DNA of 64,000 bases, from assembly GCF_027922325.1 (NCBI RefSeq), contig NZ_BSFL01000002.1, forward strand, positions 682,001 through 746,000, in the 5' to 3' direction. Position numbers and translations under genes: made by a program. The stretch comes from Methylopila turkensis. GTDB taxonomy: Bacteria; Pseudomonadota; Alphaproteobacteria; Rhizobiales; Methylopilaceae. Positions 1 to 8,886 of the stretch are shown piece after piece. The notes under the pieces were generated by a model that was given only the letters and a program-made list of their open reading frames with translations, was not told the DNA's origin and made no database searches. Each line of letters begins with the position of its first letter. The stretch's first letter is position 1.

Positions 1-1
1 C

Positions 2-199
2 TGTATCGCGCGCGATCCCAAGGGCCTCTACAAGCGCGCGCTCGCCGGCGAGATCCCGAACTTCACCGGCGTGTCCTCGCCCTACGAGCCGCCGAAGGCG
101 CCGGAGCTCACGCTCCTGACCACCGAGGCCTCGGTCGAGGAGCTCGCGGACCGGGTTGTGGAGGCGCTCGAGCAGCGCGGCCTGATCGAGCGCGTCTGA
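2..199 (+). CDS. cysC: Adenylylsulfate (APS) kinase, C-terminal fragment
   Basis: The last 65 codons of a gene that begins before the window. The reading frame opens with [18 protein letters not shown], then [12 protein letters not shown], which is the diagnostic end of APS kinase: the RDPKGLY and NFTG-x-x-x-PYE blocks near the adenylylsulfate pocket. The family phosphorylates adenosine 5'-phosphosulfate to PAPS in sulfate activation. Because only the tail is visible, it could be free CysC or the kinase domain of a CysN-CysC fusion; the latter is common in Alphaproteobacteria. A GC-rich hairpin at 211-231 follows the stop. Confidence 0.85.
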   Translation, partial: CIARDPKGLYKRALAGEIPNFTGVSSPYEPPKAPELTLLTTEASVEELADRVVEALEQRGLIERV

Positions 200-210
200 C
201 CGCGCGACGG

Positions 211-231
211 CCGGCGCCGCTCACGCGCCGG
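211..231 (+). terminator. Hairpin after the APS kinase gene
   Basis: A 7-bp perfect stem (CCGGCGC pairing with GCGCCGG) with a 7-nt loop lies 12 nt after the stop codon. There is no T run, so intrinsic termination is only a possibility. Confidence 0.35.
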
Positions 232-356
232 CGCGCGGCTTCGTGAACGCGGCTCGGGTTGCCGGGCCGCCGCGGAAGGGAAACTCCCACCTTCGTCGCA
301 CGACGGCTCTCCCGACGCGGGCGGACGGTCGTGCGCGACGGACACGGAGACCCGCC

Positions 357-1469
357 ATGACCACGCGCCGCACCTTCCTCGCCGGAGCCGCCGCAGGCGT
401 CGGCGTCCTCGCCGCCGGCCAGGCCGCCGCCCAGACCCTGCTGCGCCCGCTGCCGGCGAACCCGGCCCAAGCCGCCGGAGGCCGCTATCGTCCGCCCGCC
501 CGCCTCGGCATGGGCGGCACCCAGATCTCGGGCAACTTCGTCGCCGTGGGCGACGAGCAGGCGCAGGCCACCCTGCAGGCCGCCTGGGACGCCGGCGTGC
601 GCTACTTCGACACCTCGCCCTGGTACGGCCTCGGCCTCAGCGAGCGCCGGCTCGGCGCCTTCCTGCACGACAAGCCGCGCGACAGCTTCGTGCTCTCCAC
701 CAAGATTGGCCGGCTGCTGAAGCCGGACCAGTCCGTCGCCGGCACGAAGGTCGGCAACTGGGCCGAGGTGCCGCCGTTCCGGCATGTCTACGACTACAGC
801 GCCGAGGGAGCCCGCCGCTCGATCGAGGACAGCCTGCAGCGCATGGGGCTCGCGAGCATCGACATCGTGTTCATCCACGACCTCTCGCCGGACAACGGCG
901 ACATGAAGGAGCGCTGGACCGAGTATCTCGAGCAGGCGAAGACCGGCGCGATGCCGGAGTTGACCCGCATGAAGAACGAGGGCCTGATCAAGGCCTGGGG
1001 GCTCGGCGTCAACACGTTGGAGCCGGCGCTCGCGGCCTTCGAGGCCGCCGATCCCGACATCATCCTCTCCGCCACGCAATACTCGCTGATCAAGCACGAG
1101 GACGCGCTCAAGCGGCTGATGCCGGTCGCCGAGAAGCGCGGCGCGTCGATCGTGGTCGGGGCGCCCCTCAACGCCGGCTTCCTCGCCGGCAAGCCGCGCT
1201 ACGACTACGCCGGCAAGATTCCGGAGGGCGCGGTCGAAAAGCGGCGCAGGCTTTCGGCCATCGCCGAGAACCACGGCACGGACCTGCGCACCATGGCGCT
1301 GCACTTCGCGGCGGCCCATCCCGCCGTCTCGGCGATCATCCCCGGCGCGCGCGACGCGACGCAGGCGGCGCAGAACGCGGCCTCCATGCGACAGACGCTG
1401 CCGCCGGCGCTGTGGGAGGAGCTGCGCGAGGCGAAGCTGATCGCCACGGAGGCGCCGCTGCCCTCCTGA
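357..1469 (+). CDS. Tat-exported aldo/keto reductase
   Basis: 370 residues. The ATG at 357 is preceded by GGAGA and opens a textbook twin-arginine signal peptide (TTRRTFLAGAAAG, hydrophobic run, AAAQ cleavage region near residue 26), so the enzyme is probably periplasmic. The rest is an aldo/keto reductase TIM barrel of the D-threo-aldose/L-fucose dehydrogenase type: FDTSPWYG carries the catalytic Asp and Tyr, LSTKIGR the Lys, and IDIVFIHD the His. C-terminal IIPGARD matches the cofactor-binding end of the fold. The substrate cannot be read from sequence. A longer in-frame extension from 243 is unlikely because it would bury the signal peptide. Cytoplasmic NAD(P)H is not available in the periplasm, so folding with bound cofactor before Tat export is the likely reason for this route (inference). 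Confidence 0.85.
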   Translation: MTTRRTFLAGAAAGVGVLAAGQAAAQTLLRPLPANPAQAAGGRYRPPARLGMGGTQISGNFVAVGDEQAQATLQAAWDAGVRYFDTSPWYGLGLSERRLGAFLHDKPRDSFVLSTKIGRLLKPDQSVAGTKVGNWAEVPPFRHVYDYSAEGARRSIEDSLQRMGLASIDIVFIHDLSPDNGDMKERWTEYLEQAKTGAMPELTRMKNEGLIKAWGLGVNTLEPALAAFEAADPDIILSATQYSLIKHEDALKRLMPVAEKRGASIVVGAPLNAGFLAGKPRYDYAGKIPEGAVEKRRRLSAIAENHGTDLRTMALHFAAAHPAVSAIIPGARDATQAAQNAASMRQTLPPALWEELREAKLIATEAPLPS

Positions 1470-1490
1470 GCCCGCTTGACGCGGCGTTCA

Positions 1491-1518
1491 CCATGCCGGG
1501 CGATGAGGCCCGGCATGG
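1491..1518 (+). terminator. Hairpin between aldo/keto reductase and aspartic protease
   Basis: A 10-bp perfect inverted repeat (CCATGCCGGG / CCCGGCATGG) with an 8-nt loop, 22 nt after the reductase stop. No T run follows, so it may be a weak terminator or mRNA-stabilising stem. Confidence 0.45.
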
Positions 1519-1590
1519 CCCGCGGCCTTAACGCCGTCGTCACGCGGTAGCGGTCAGGCTACGCGCCGGTCGGGGCGCGCGCGGGAGGCG

Positions 1591-2100
1591 GTGAGGCAGG
1601 TGTTGAAGGCCGTTCTGGTCGCAGCCGGCGTCGTCGCGGGGGCTGCGGCCGCAGCCCCGCAGCTTCTCGAGCGTCTGGCCCCGCCCGCCCCGGAACGGGC
1701 GAAGCCGGCCGCGCTCGCGCCCTCCTCCAGCCGCGAGGTGGTGCTGCGCGCTGACCGCGACGGCCATTTCCGCACGGACGCGATGATCTCCGGCCGCCGC
1801 GTGCCCATGCTGGTCGACACCGGCGCGACGGTGGTGGCGCTGTCCTACGACCAGGGCCGCGCCCTTGGGCTCGTGTCCGGCGGGGACCGCTTCGATCTCC
1901 GGGTCTCGACCGCGAACGGACAGGTCGGCGCGAAACGGGTGGTGCTGAGCGACGTCCGCGTCGGATCGGTGAGCGTCCCGGACGTCACGGCGGTCGTGCT
2001 CTCGCCCGGCGCGATGGACGGCAACCTGCTCGGCATGAGCTTTCTCGGCCGCCTGCGGCGCATGGAGGCGGCCCGCGACCGTCTTACGCTCGAACGCTGA
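1591..2100 (+). CDS. Membrane-anchored retropepsin-like aspartic protease
   Basis: Up to 169 residues. An N-terminal hydrophobic segment (VLKAVLVAAGVVAGAAAAA) is followed by a linker and one retropepsin-like domain. The active-site triad MLVDTGATVVAL (DTG) and a closing NLLGMSFLGRL block match the TIGR02281 clan-AA protease family found in Alphaproteobacteria, where one DTG per chain implies a homodimer. The active site should face the periplasm. GTG codons at 1591 and 1600 are both possible starts; GGGAGG at 1583-1588 is better spaced for 1600. The function of this family in bacteria is little known; a role in envelope protein turnover is inference. Confidence 0.75.
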   Translation: MRQVLKAVLVAAGVVAGAAAAAPQLLERLAPPAPERAKPAALAPSSSREVVLRADRDGHFRTDAMISGRRVPMLVDTGATVVALSYDQGRALGLVSGGDRFDLRVSTANGQVGAKRVVLSDVRVGSVSVPDVTAVVLSPGAMDGNLLGMSFLGRLRRMEAARDRLTLER

Positions 2101-2172
2101 GCGCCTATACTCAACCTCGCGCGCGCGAGGCGCGCCGACATGCCCCGACACACAGAGCTGGAGCGATCAAGC

Positions 2173-3825
2173 ATGGCTGAGGTGAGCGAGTTCGCAGGCA
2201 AACTGGCCGACCCTTCGCGCCTGACGAATATCCCCCGGCTGCTGACCGAGTATTTCACCAGCCGGCCGGACATGGCCGCCGCCGCCCAGCGCGTCGCCTT
2301 CGGCACCTCCGGCCACCGCGGCACGTCGCTCGATTCGGCGTTCACCGAAACCCACATCCTGGCGATCTCGCAGGCGATCTGCCTCTACCGCGCGAAATCC
2401 GGGATCACCGGCCCACTGTTCCTCGGCAAGGACACGCACGCCCTGTCCGAGGCCGCCTTCGCCACCGCGATCGAAGTGTTCGCCGCGAACGGCGTCGACG
2501 TGCGGATCGACGAGAAGCTCGGCTACACGCCGACGCCGGTCGTGAGCCACGCCATCCTGACCTACAACCGCGGCCGCACGTCGGGGCTCGCCGACGGCAT
2601 CGCGATCACGCCGTCGCACAACCCCGCGGAGGATGGCGGCTTCAAGTACAACCCGCCGAACGGCGGCCCGGCCGACACCGACGTCACTGGCTGGATGGAG
2701 AAGACCGCGAACGCGCTGATCGAGGACAGCCTGAGGGACGTCAAGCGGATTCCGCTGCAGCGCGCGATGAAGGCGCCGAACGTCGTCCGCTACGACTTTA
2801 CCACCCCTTACGTGGCCGACCTCGAGAACGTGCTCGACCTGGAGGCGATCCGCTCGGCAGGCCTGCGCATTGGCGTCGACCCGCTCGGGGGCGCCGGCCT
2901 GCCCTACTGGGCCCCGATCGCCGAGCGCTACAAGCTCGACCTGACCGTCGTGAACGAGATCGTCGACCCGACCTTCCGCTTCATGACCGCGGATTGGGAC
3001 GGCAAGCTGCGCATGGACTGCTCGTCGCCCTGGGCGATGGCGCCGCTGATCGCGCTGAAGGACACGTTCGACATCGCCTTCGCCAACGATCCGGACGCAG
3101 ACCGCCACGGCGTCGTCACGCGCAGCGCCGGCCTGCTCAACCCGAACCACTATCTGACGGCCTCGATCGCCTATCTCTACCGGCATCGCCCCGGCTGGAA
3201 GGGGACGCCCGCCATCGGCAAGACGATCGTGTCGAGCTCGAGCGTCGACCGCGTCGCCGGCCTGCTCGGCCTGAAGGTCATGGAGGTGCCCGTCGGCTTC
3301 AAATGGTTCGTCGACGGACTGCTCGCAGGCGACCTCGGCTTCGTCGGCGAGGAAAGCGCCGGCGCGAGCTTCCTGCGCCGCGACGGCGAGGTCTGGACGA
3401 CCGACAAGGACGGTATCATCCCCGCCCTGCTCGCCGCCGAGATGACCGCCGTGACAGGCAAGGACCCGGGCGAGATCTACGCCGACCTGACCAGGGAGAT
3501 CGGAGCGCCGGTCTACGCCCGCGTCGACGCCGCCGCGACGCCGGAGCAGAAGAGCGTGCTGAAGAAGCTCTCAGCCGACCAGATCCCCGGCGACACGCTC
3601 GCCGGCGAGCCGATCGTCGACCGCCTAACCCACGCCCCCGGCAACGGCGCGGCCTTCGGCGGCGTCAAGGTGACGACCGCAAACGGCTGGTTCGCGGCGC
3701 GGCCGTCCGGCACCGAGAACGTTTACAAGATCTATGCCGAAAGCTTCGTCGACGAGGACCATCTCAAGCGCATCCAGGCGGAGGCGAAGGAGATCGTGTC
3801 CAAGGCGCTTGCCGCCGGCGCGTGA
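2173..3825 (+). CDS. pgm: Phosphoglucomutase (alpha-D-glucose 1,6-bisphosphate-dependent)
   Basis: 550 residues, matching the usual ~546. It interconverts glucose-1-phosphate and glucose-6-phosphate, feeding glycogen, UDP-glucose and envelope sugars. N-terminal FGTSGHRG, the catalytic phosphoserine loop [17 protein letters not shown], the metal loop DPDADRHG, the sugar loop GEESAGASF and the C-terminal phosphate loop RPSGTEN are all intact and in family order. The ATG at 2173 (MAEVSEFAG) is preferred over an upstream in-frame ATG because GGAGCG sits just before it and homologues start there. Confidence 0.95.
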   Translation: MAEVSEFAGKLADPSRLTNIPRLLTEYFTSRPDMAAAAQRVAFGTSGHRGTSLDSAFTETHILAISQAICLYRAKSGITGPLFLGKDTHALSEAAFATAIEVFAANGVDVRIDEKLGYTPTPVVSHAILTYNRGRTSGLADGIAITPSHNPAEDGGFKYNPPNGGPADTDVTGWMEKTANALIEDSLRDVKRIPLQRAMKAPNVVRYDFTTPYVADLENVLDLEAIRSAGLRIGVDPLGGAGLPYWAPIAERYKLDLTVVNEIVDPTFRFMTADWDGKLRMDCSSPWAMAPLIALKDTFDIAFANDPDADRHGVVTRSAGLLNPNHYLTASIAYLYRHRPGWKGTPAIGKTIVSSSSVDRVAGLLGLKVMEVPVGFKWFVDGLLAGDLGFVGEESAGASFLRRDGEVWTTDKDGIIPALLAAEMTAVTGKDPGEIYADLTREIGAPVYARVDAAATPEQKSVLKKLSADQIPGDTLAGEPIVDRLTHAPGNGAAFGGVKVTTANGWFAARPSGTENVYKIYAESFVDEDHLKRIQAEAKEIVSKALAAGA

Positions 3826-3955
3826 CGTGACGCGCCATCGCGTGAGGAAGCCGTTCGCTGAGTCGCAAACAGGCGTGGATTAGCCTTCCCCGCTCGGGCA
3901 TGACGTATCCGCGGATCGCCATGATCCATTGAGACGTCCGAGGAGACCCGAAGCG

Positions 3956-4378
3956 ATGGCCTACTGGCTGTTCAAGTCCGAACCCGACGCGTGGTCGTGG
4001 GAGCAGCAGAAGGCCGCCGGCCGCGACGGGACGGAATGGACGGGCGTGCGCAACTATCTCGCCCGCAACAACATGCGCGCCATGGCGATCGGCGATCTCG
4101 GCTTCTTCTACCACTCGAACGAGGGCAAGGAGATCGTCGGGATCGTCGAGGTGGCGAAGCTCGCGCATCCGGACTCGACCGCAGGCGACGACGCCCGCTG
4201 GGAATGCGTCGACATCCGCGCGGTGGAGGACATGCCGCAGCCGGTGACGCTCGCCGCGGTCAAAGCCAATCCGAAGCTCGCCAAGATGGCGCTCGTCACC
4301 TCCATGCGGCTTTCGGTGCAGCCCGTGACGGACGACGAGTGGGCCGAGGTGCGGCGCATGGGCGGGCTGACCTCCTGA
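3956..4378 (+). CDS. EVE domain protein (modified-base reader family)
   Basis: 140 residues, the whole protein being one EVE domain. It opens with MAYWLFKSEPD and WEQQ, then TEWTGVRNYLARNNMRAM and FFYHSNEGKEIVGI, which are the family's conserved aromatic-cage and core strands; EVE belongs to the PUA-like superfamily. Eukaryotic THYN1 and bacterial relatives bind modified cytosines or modified RNA bases, so a nucleic-acid-binding role is expected but the ligand is unknown. The start is well fixed by AGGAG at 3941-3945. The stop overlaps the putative start of the next gene, a methyltransferase, suggesting co-translation. Confidence 0.88.
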   Translation: MAYWLFKSEPDAWSWEQQKAAGRDGTEWTGVRNYLARNNMRAMAIGDLGFFYHSNEGKEIVGIVEVAKLAHPDSTAGDDARWECVDIRAVEDMPQPVTLAAVKANPKLAKMALVTSMRLSVQPVTDDEWAEVRRMGGLTS

Positions 4379-5052
4379 GCGAAGCGCCCGCCCGCGACCC
4401 GGCGGCCTTCGTCCGCGCCAACACGCGGGCGCGCCCGGTTCCGCACGCGCCGGAGCTCACCCTGCGCGTGGCCGACGAGGCCGTGCCGCTCTGGTCGAAG
4501 ACCGAGGAGGAGCTGGAGTCGATCGGCCTGCCGCCGCCGTTCTGGGCCTTCGCCTGGGCCGGCGGACAGGCGCTCGCCCGCCACTTGCTCGACCATCCGG
4601 ACCTCGTCGCCGGACGGGCGGTGCTGGACGTCGGCGCCGGCTCCGGCCTCGTGGCGATCGCGGCGATGAAGGCGGGCGCCGCCCGCGCGACCGCGGTCGA
4701 CGTCGACCCGTTCGCGCTCGCGGCCGTACGCCTCAACGCGGAGGCGAACGGCGTCGCGGTGACCGTTCTCGGCGAGGACCTGATCGGCGGGCCGCATCCC
4801 GCCGCCGACGTGGTCACCATCGGCGACCTGTTCTATGAGCGCGACCTCAGCCGGCGCCTGCTCGCCTGGCTCGACGGCTTTCTCGACCGCGGCGTCCCCG
4901 TGCTGGTGGGCGATCCCGGCCGCAGCTACCTGCCGAAGCAGCGTCTCGAAGCGCTCGCCGACTACGCCGTGCCGGTGACGCGCGATCTCGAGGACGCCGA
5001 GGTGAAGCGCACCACGGTGTGGCGGCTCGCGCCGGCCGGGCGCGCGCCCTGA
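4375..5052 (+). CDS. Class I SAM methyltransferase, ETF-beta lysine methyltransferase-like
   Basis: About 225 residues. After an N-terminal TPELTLRV/PLWSKTEEEL-type segment comes PPPFWAFAWAGGQALARHLL, then the SAM motif I VLDVGAGSGLVAIAA, acidic motif II AVDVDPFAL and GDLFYERDLSRRLLAWL. This order matches the ETFbKMT (METTL20-like) family, which methylates lysines of electron-transfer flavoprotein beta subunit; bacterial members do the same in vitro. There is no ATG near the expected start. A CTG at 4375 overlapping the EVE stop (CTGA) gives a sensible N-terminus but remains a guess. The 3' end is overlapped on the other strand by the toxin reading frame. Confidence 0.75.
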   Translation: MSEAPARDPAAFVRANTRARPVPHAPELTLRVADEAVPLWSKTEEELESIGLPPPFWAFAWAGGQALARHLLDHPDLVAGRAVLDVGAGSGLVAIAAMKAGAARATAVDVDPFALAAVRLNAEANGVAVTVLGEDLIGGPHPAADVVTIGDLFYERDLSRRLLAWLDGFLDRGVPVLVGDPGRSYLPKQRLEALADYAVPVTRDLEDAEVKRTTVWRLAPAGRAP

Positions 5053-5422
5053 GCCAGTCCGCGAGCGCCTCCTCGGACAGCTCGCCCGCAGCGAGCGCGA
5101 GGAAGGCCGCTTCCACGGCGTCGGTGTCTCTCGGAACCCACCAGCCGTTCTGAGCAAGAAACATGAAGGTCGCGATCGCATCGATCCTCTTGTTCCCATC
5201 CGAAAAAGCGTGGTTGCGGGCGAGACCGAAACCATAGGCGCTGGCCAGCGTGAAGACATCCGTCTCCCCATACGCCCACTTGTTCTGCGGGCGCATGACG
5301 GCGGATTCGATCGCGGCGCGATCCCGGACGCCGTCGAGGCCTCCATACCGTGCGATCGAAACGTCATGCGCTCGAATGAGCACGTCGACGTCCAGCCATT
5401 CCGGCTCGCCGGAAACCGTCAT
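4847..5422 (-). CDS. doc: Doc-family (Fic fold) toxin with read-through C-terminal tail
   Basis: 191 residues if read to the first stop. Residues 1 to about 129 are a complete Doc domain: WLDVDVLIRAHDVSIARYGG, AAIESAVMRPQNKWAYGE, then the Fic motif HAFSDGNKR at 71-79 and the closing SEEALADWLRARAR. Doc phosphorylates EF-Tu and halts translation. Known Doc proteins end about here (~126 residues). In this copy no stop occurs and the frame runs ~62 low-complexity, Arg/Pro-rich residues antisense to the 3' end of the methyltransferase gene. The ATG overlaps the antitoxin stop by 4 nt (ATGA). The tail may be tolerated, may destabilise the toxin, or may reflect a lost stop. Confidence 0.85.
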   Translation of the reverse strand: MTVSGEPEWLDVDVLIRAHDVSIARYGGLDGVRDRAAIESAVMRPQNKWAYGETDVFTLASAYGFGLARNHAFSDGNKRIDAIATFMFLAQNGWWVPRDTDAVEAAFLALAAGELSEEALADWLRARARPARAATPWCASPRRPRDRASPARRSRRALRDAASAGSCGRDRPPARGRRGRESRRARRAGAG

Positions 5423-5646
5423 CGGGCAAGCGCGGCCAGAGCTTCGTCGTGCTCTTCCATAACCCGCAGCGCGGTCTCGAATTGCCGTCGCTTGCGTTCG
5501 TCCAGCGGCGCCACGGTGAGCCTTTGGTCGTCATCCGTCACGACGACTTCTCCGCCCGCCATAAACCTAAGCCGCGCGGCGATGTCGGCGGGGATGCGGA
5601 GCACGAGATCGCCGTCGATCTCTTCGAAACGCACGATGCGGGTCAT
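5419..5646 (-). CDS. AbrB/MazE-type antitoxin paired with Doc
   Basis: 75 residues. The N-terminal half (MTRIVRFEEIDGDLVLRIP, then AARLRFMAGGEVVV) is a swapped-hairpin AbrB DNA-binding domain; the C-terminal half (DERKRRQFETALRVMEEH) is helical and charged, as expected for a toxin-wrapping segment. It precedes doc and overlaps it by four bases, the usual antitoxin-first arrangement with translational coupling. Classical Doc is partnered by Phd; here the DNA-binding module is AbrB-like instead. It should neutralise the toxin and autoregulate the pair. The start at 5646 is supported by homologous length and an upstream GGAGAAGG. Confidence 0.82.
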   Translation of the reverse strand: MTRIVRFEEIDGDLVLRIPADIAARLRFMAGGEVVVTDDDQRLTVAPLDERKRRQFETALRVMEEHDEALAALAR

Positions 5647-5813
5647 GGGCCTTCTCCTGGCGAACGAGCCTATCACACGCCGCAAACGCCCGCCGTCTCG
5701 CACGAAAGTAGGATGCGCGGCGCTTGAGCGCGTTCGCATCCGCACCATACACTCGGGCCACGAAGCCCGCCGACCGAACCACGCGGGCGCGAGGGGCCCT
5801 GGAGCGAGGCGTC

Positions 5814-7769
<1,956 letters not shown>

Positions 7770-7807
7770 TCGGACGGTTCCCGCGTCAGCGAGGCTTCGC
7801 GGCCTGA

Positions 7808-7842
7808 GCCCCATCTTCGGCGCGACTGCGCCGGGGATGGGC
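7808..7842. terminator. Hairpin between convergent acs and glycosyltransferase genes
   Basis: An extended stem: GCCC-CATC-(TT)-CGGCGC pairs with GCGCCG-(GG)-GATGGGC around a GACT loop. It sits 39 bp after acs and 34 bp from the end of the convergent glycosyltransferase gene. TTTT follows on the plus side about 9 nt later. A shared terminator is likely. Confidence 0.55.
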
Positions 7843-7875
7843 GGTCGCCGTTTTGGGCCTGAGGATTTCGGAGCC

Positions 7876-8781
7876 TCAGCCCCCGCGGGAGCGTTCGCGT
7901 CTCCGCCGCACGATCTCGCCGACGCCCTCGGCCGCGAGGCTCGCGAGCCGTCCTGCTCCGAACGCGGAGCCGAAGCGGCGCGCATCGGCGACGGCGGCGC
8001 CGATCCGTCCCTTGCCCACGAGCCGCAGGAAATGGCGGGCGAGGTCGCGCGCGAGCCCGACGCGGTGCGCGGGCGCGTCGAGATAGTCCGGATGGCGGCG
8101 GCAGAGGTCGATCGTCGCCGCCATGAAGGTGTCGGCCTTGGCCGAGATCGCGTCGGTCGACCATTCCTTGGTCCAGAGCACGGCGTCGGTCGAGGCGCAG
8201 CGCGCGGTCTTCACCAGCCGCAGCATCAGGTCGAAATCCTGCCGGCGCTTCAGCGCCTCGTCGAACAGGCCGGCGCGGACGATCGCCTCCTTGCGCAGGC
8301 TGATCGAAGGCGTCGCCTTGAACATCCGGCGGGCGAAGATCGCGGTCTCGACCGCGGCGCTGTCGTCGAGCACGGGGTTGGTCCGCAGCGCCGTCGGCTT
8401 GCCGGTTTCGGGCGGATAGACCAGCTCGAAGCTGTCGATCAGCACGTCCACGTCCGGCCGCCGTGCGAAATAGTCCGCGACATAGGCGAGTTTTTCGGGC
8501 CGGAAGCGGTCGTCGCTGTCGATGAAGGCGATCAGGGAGGCTTGCGCCTCGCGCACGCCGCGGTTGCGCGCCGCGTTGCCGCCGCGGTTCTCGGGCTGCC
8601 GCAGCAGGCGCACGCGCGGGTCGGCGCAGGCCTCGACGGCGGCGGCGGTGCCGTCCGACGAGCCGTCGTCGACGACCAGCAGCTCGAAGTCCGCGAAGGT
8701 CTGCGCCAGCACGCTGTCCACCGCCCGGCGCACGACGCGTTCGCGGTTGTAGACCGGCATCACGACCGAGATCGATGGCAC
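7876..8781 (-). CDS. Family 2 glycosyltransferase
   Basis: 301 residues. A GT-A fold enzyme: it starts ISVVMPVYNRERVVRRAVDSVLAQT, continues FELLVVDDGSSDGT, and has the metal/nucleotide-sugar motif in IAFIDSDDRF, followed by an acceptor-side region RRQDFDLMLRL. Members transfer a sugar from a nucleotide donor to a surface or lipid acceptor on the cytoplasmic side. No transmembrane segment is evident. The gene stands alone between acs and the TonB receptor, so donor and acceptor cannot be inferred. Confidence 0.85.
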   Translation of the reverse strand: MPSISVVMPVYNRERVVRRAVDSVLAQTFADFELLVVDDGSSDGTAAAVEACADPRVRLLRQPENRGGNAARNRGVREAQASLIAFIDSDDRFRPEKLAYVADYFARRPDVDVLIDSFELVYPPETGKPTALRTNPVLDDSAAVETAIFARRMFKATPSISLRKEAIVRAGLFDEALKRRQDFDLMLRLVKTARCASTDAVLWTKEWSTDAISAKADTFMAATIDLCRRHPDYLDAPAHRVGLARDLARHFLRLVGKGRIGAAVADARRFGSAFGAGRLASLAAEGVGEIVRRRRERSRGG

Positions 8782-8886
8782 GCGCGCCTCTCCGCTGGGA
8801 TCGGCCGCGCCCTGGGGCGGCGCGGCGCGCGAGACTTTTCCCGCCGAAGCTGGAAAGTCAAACGCGCGCCGCGCGCGACGTTCGGC

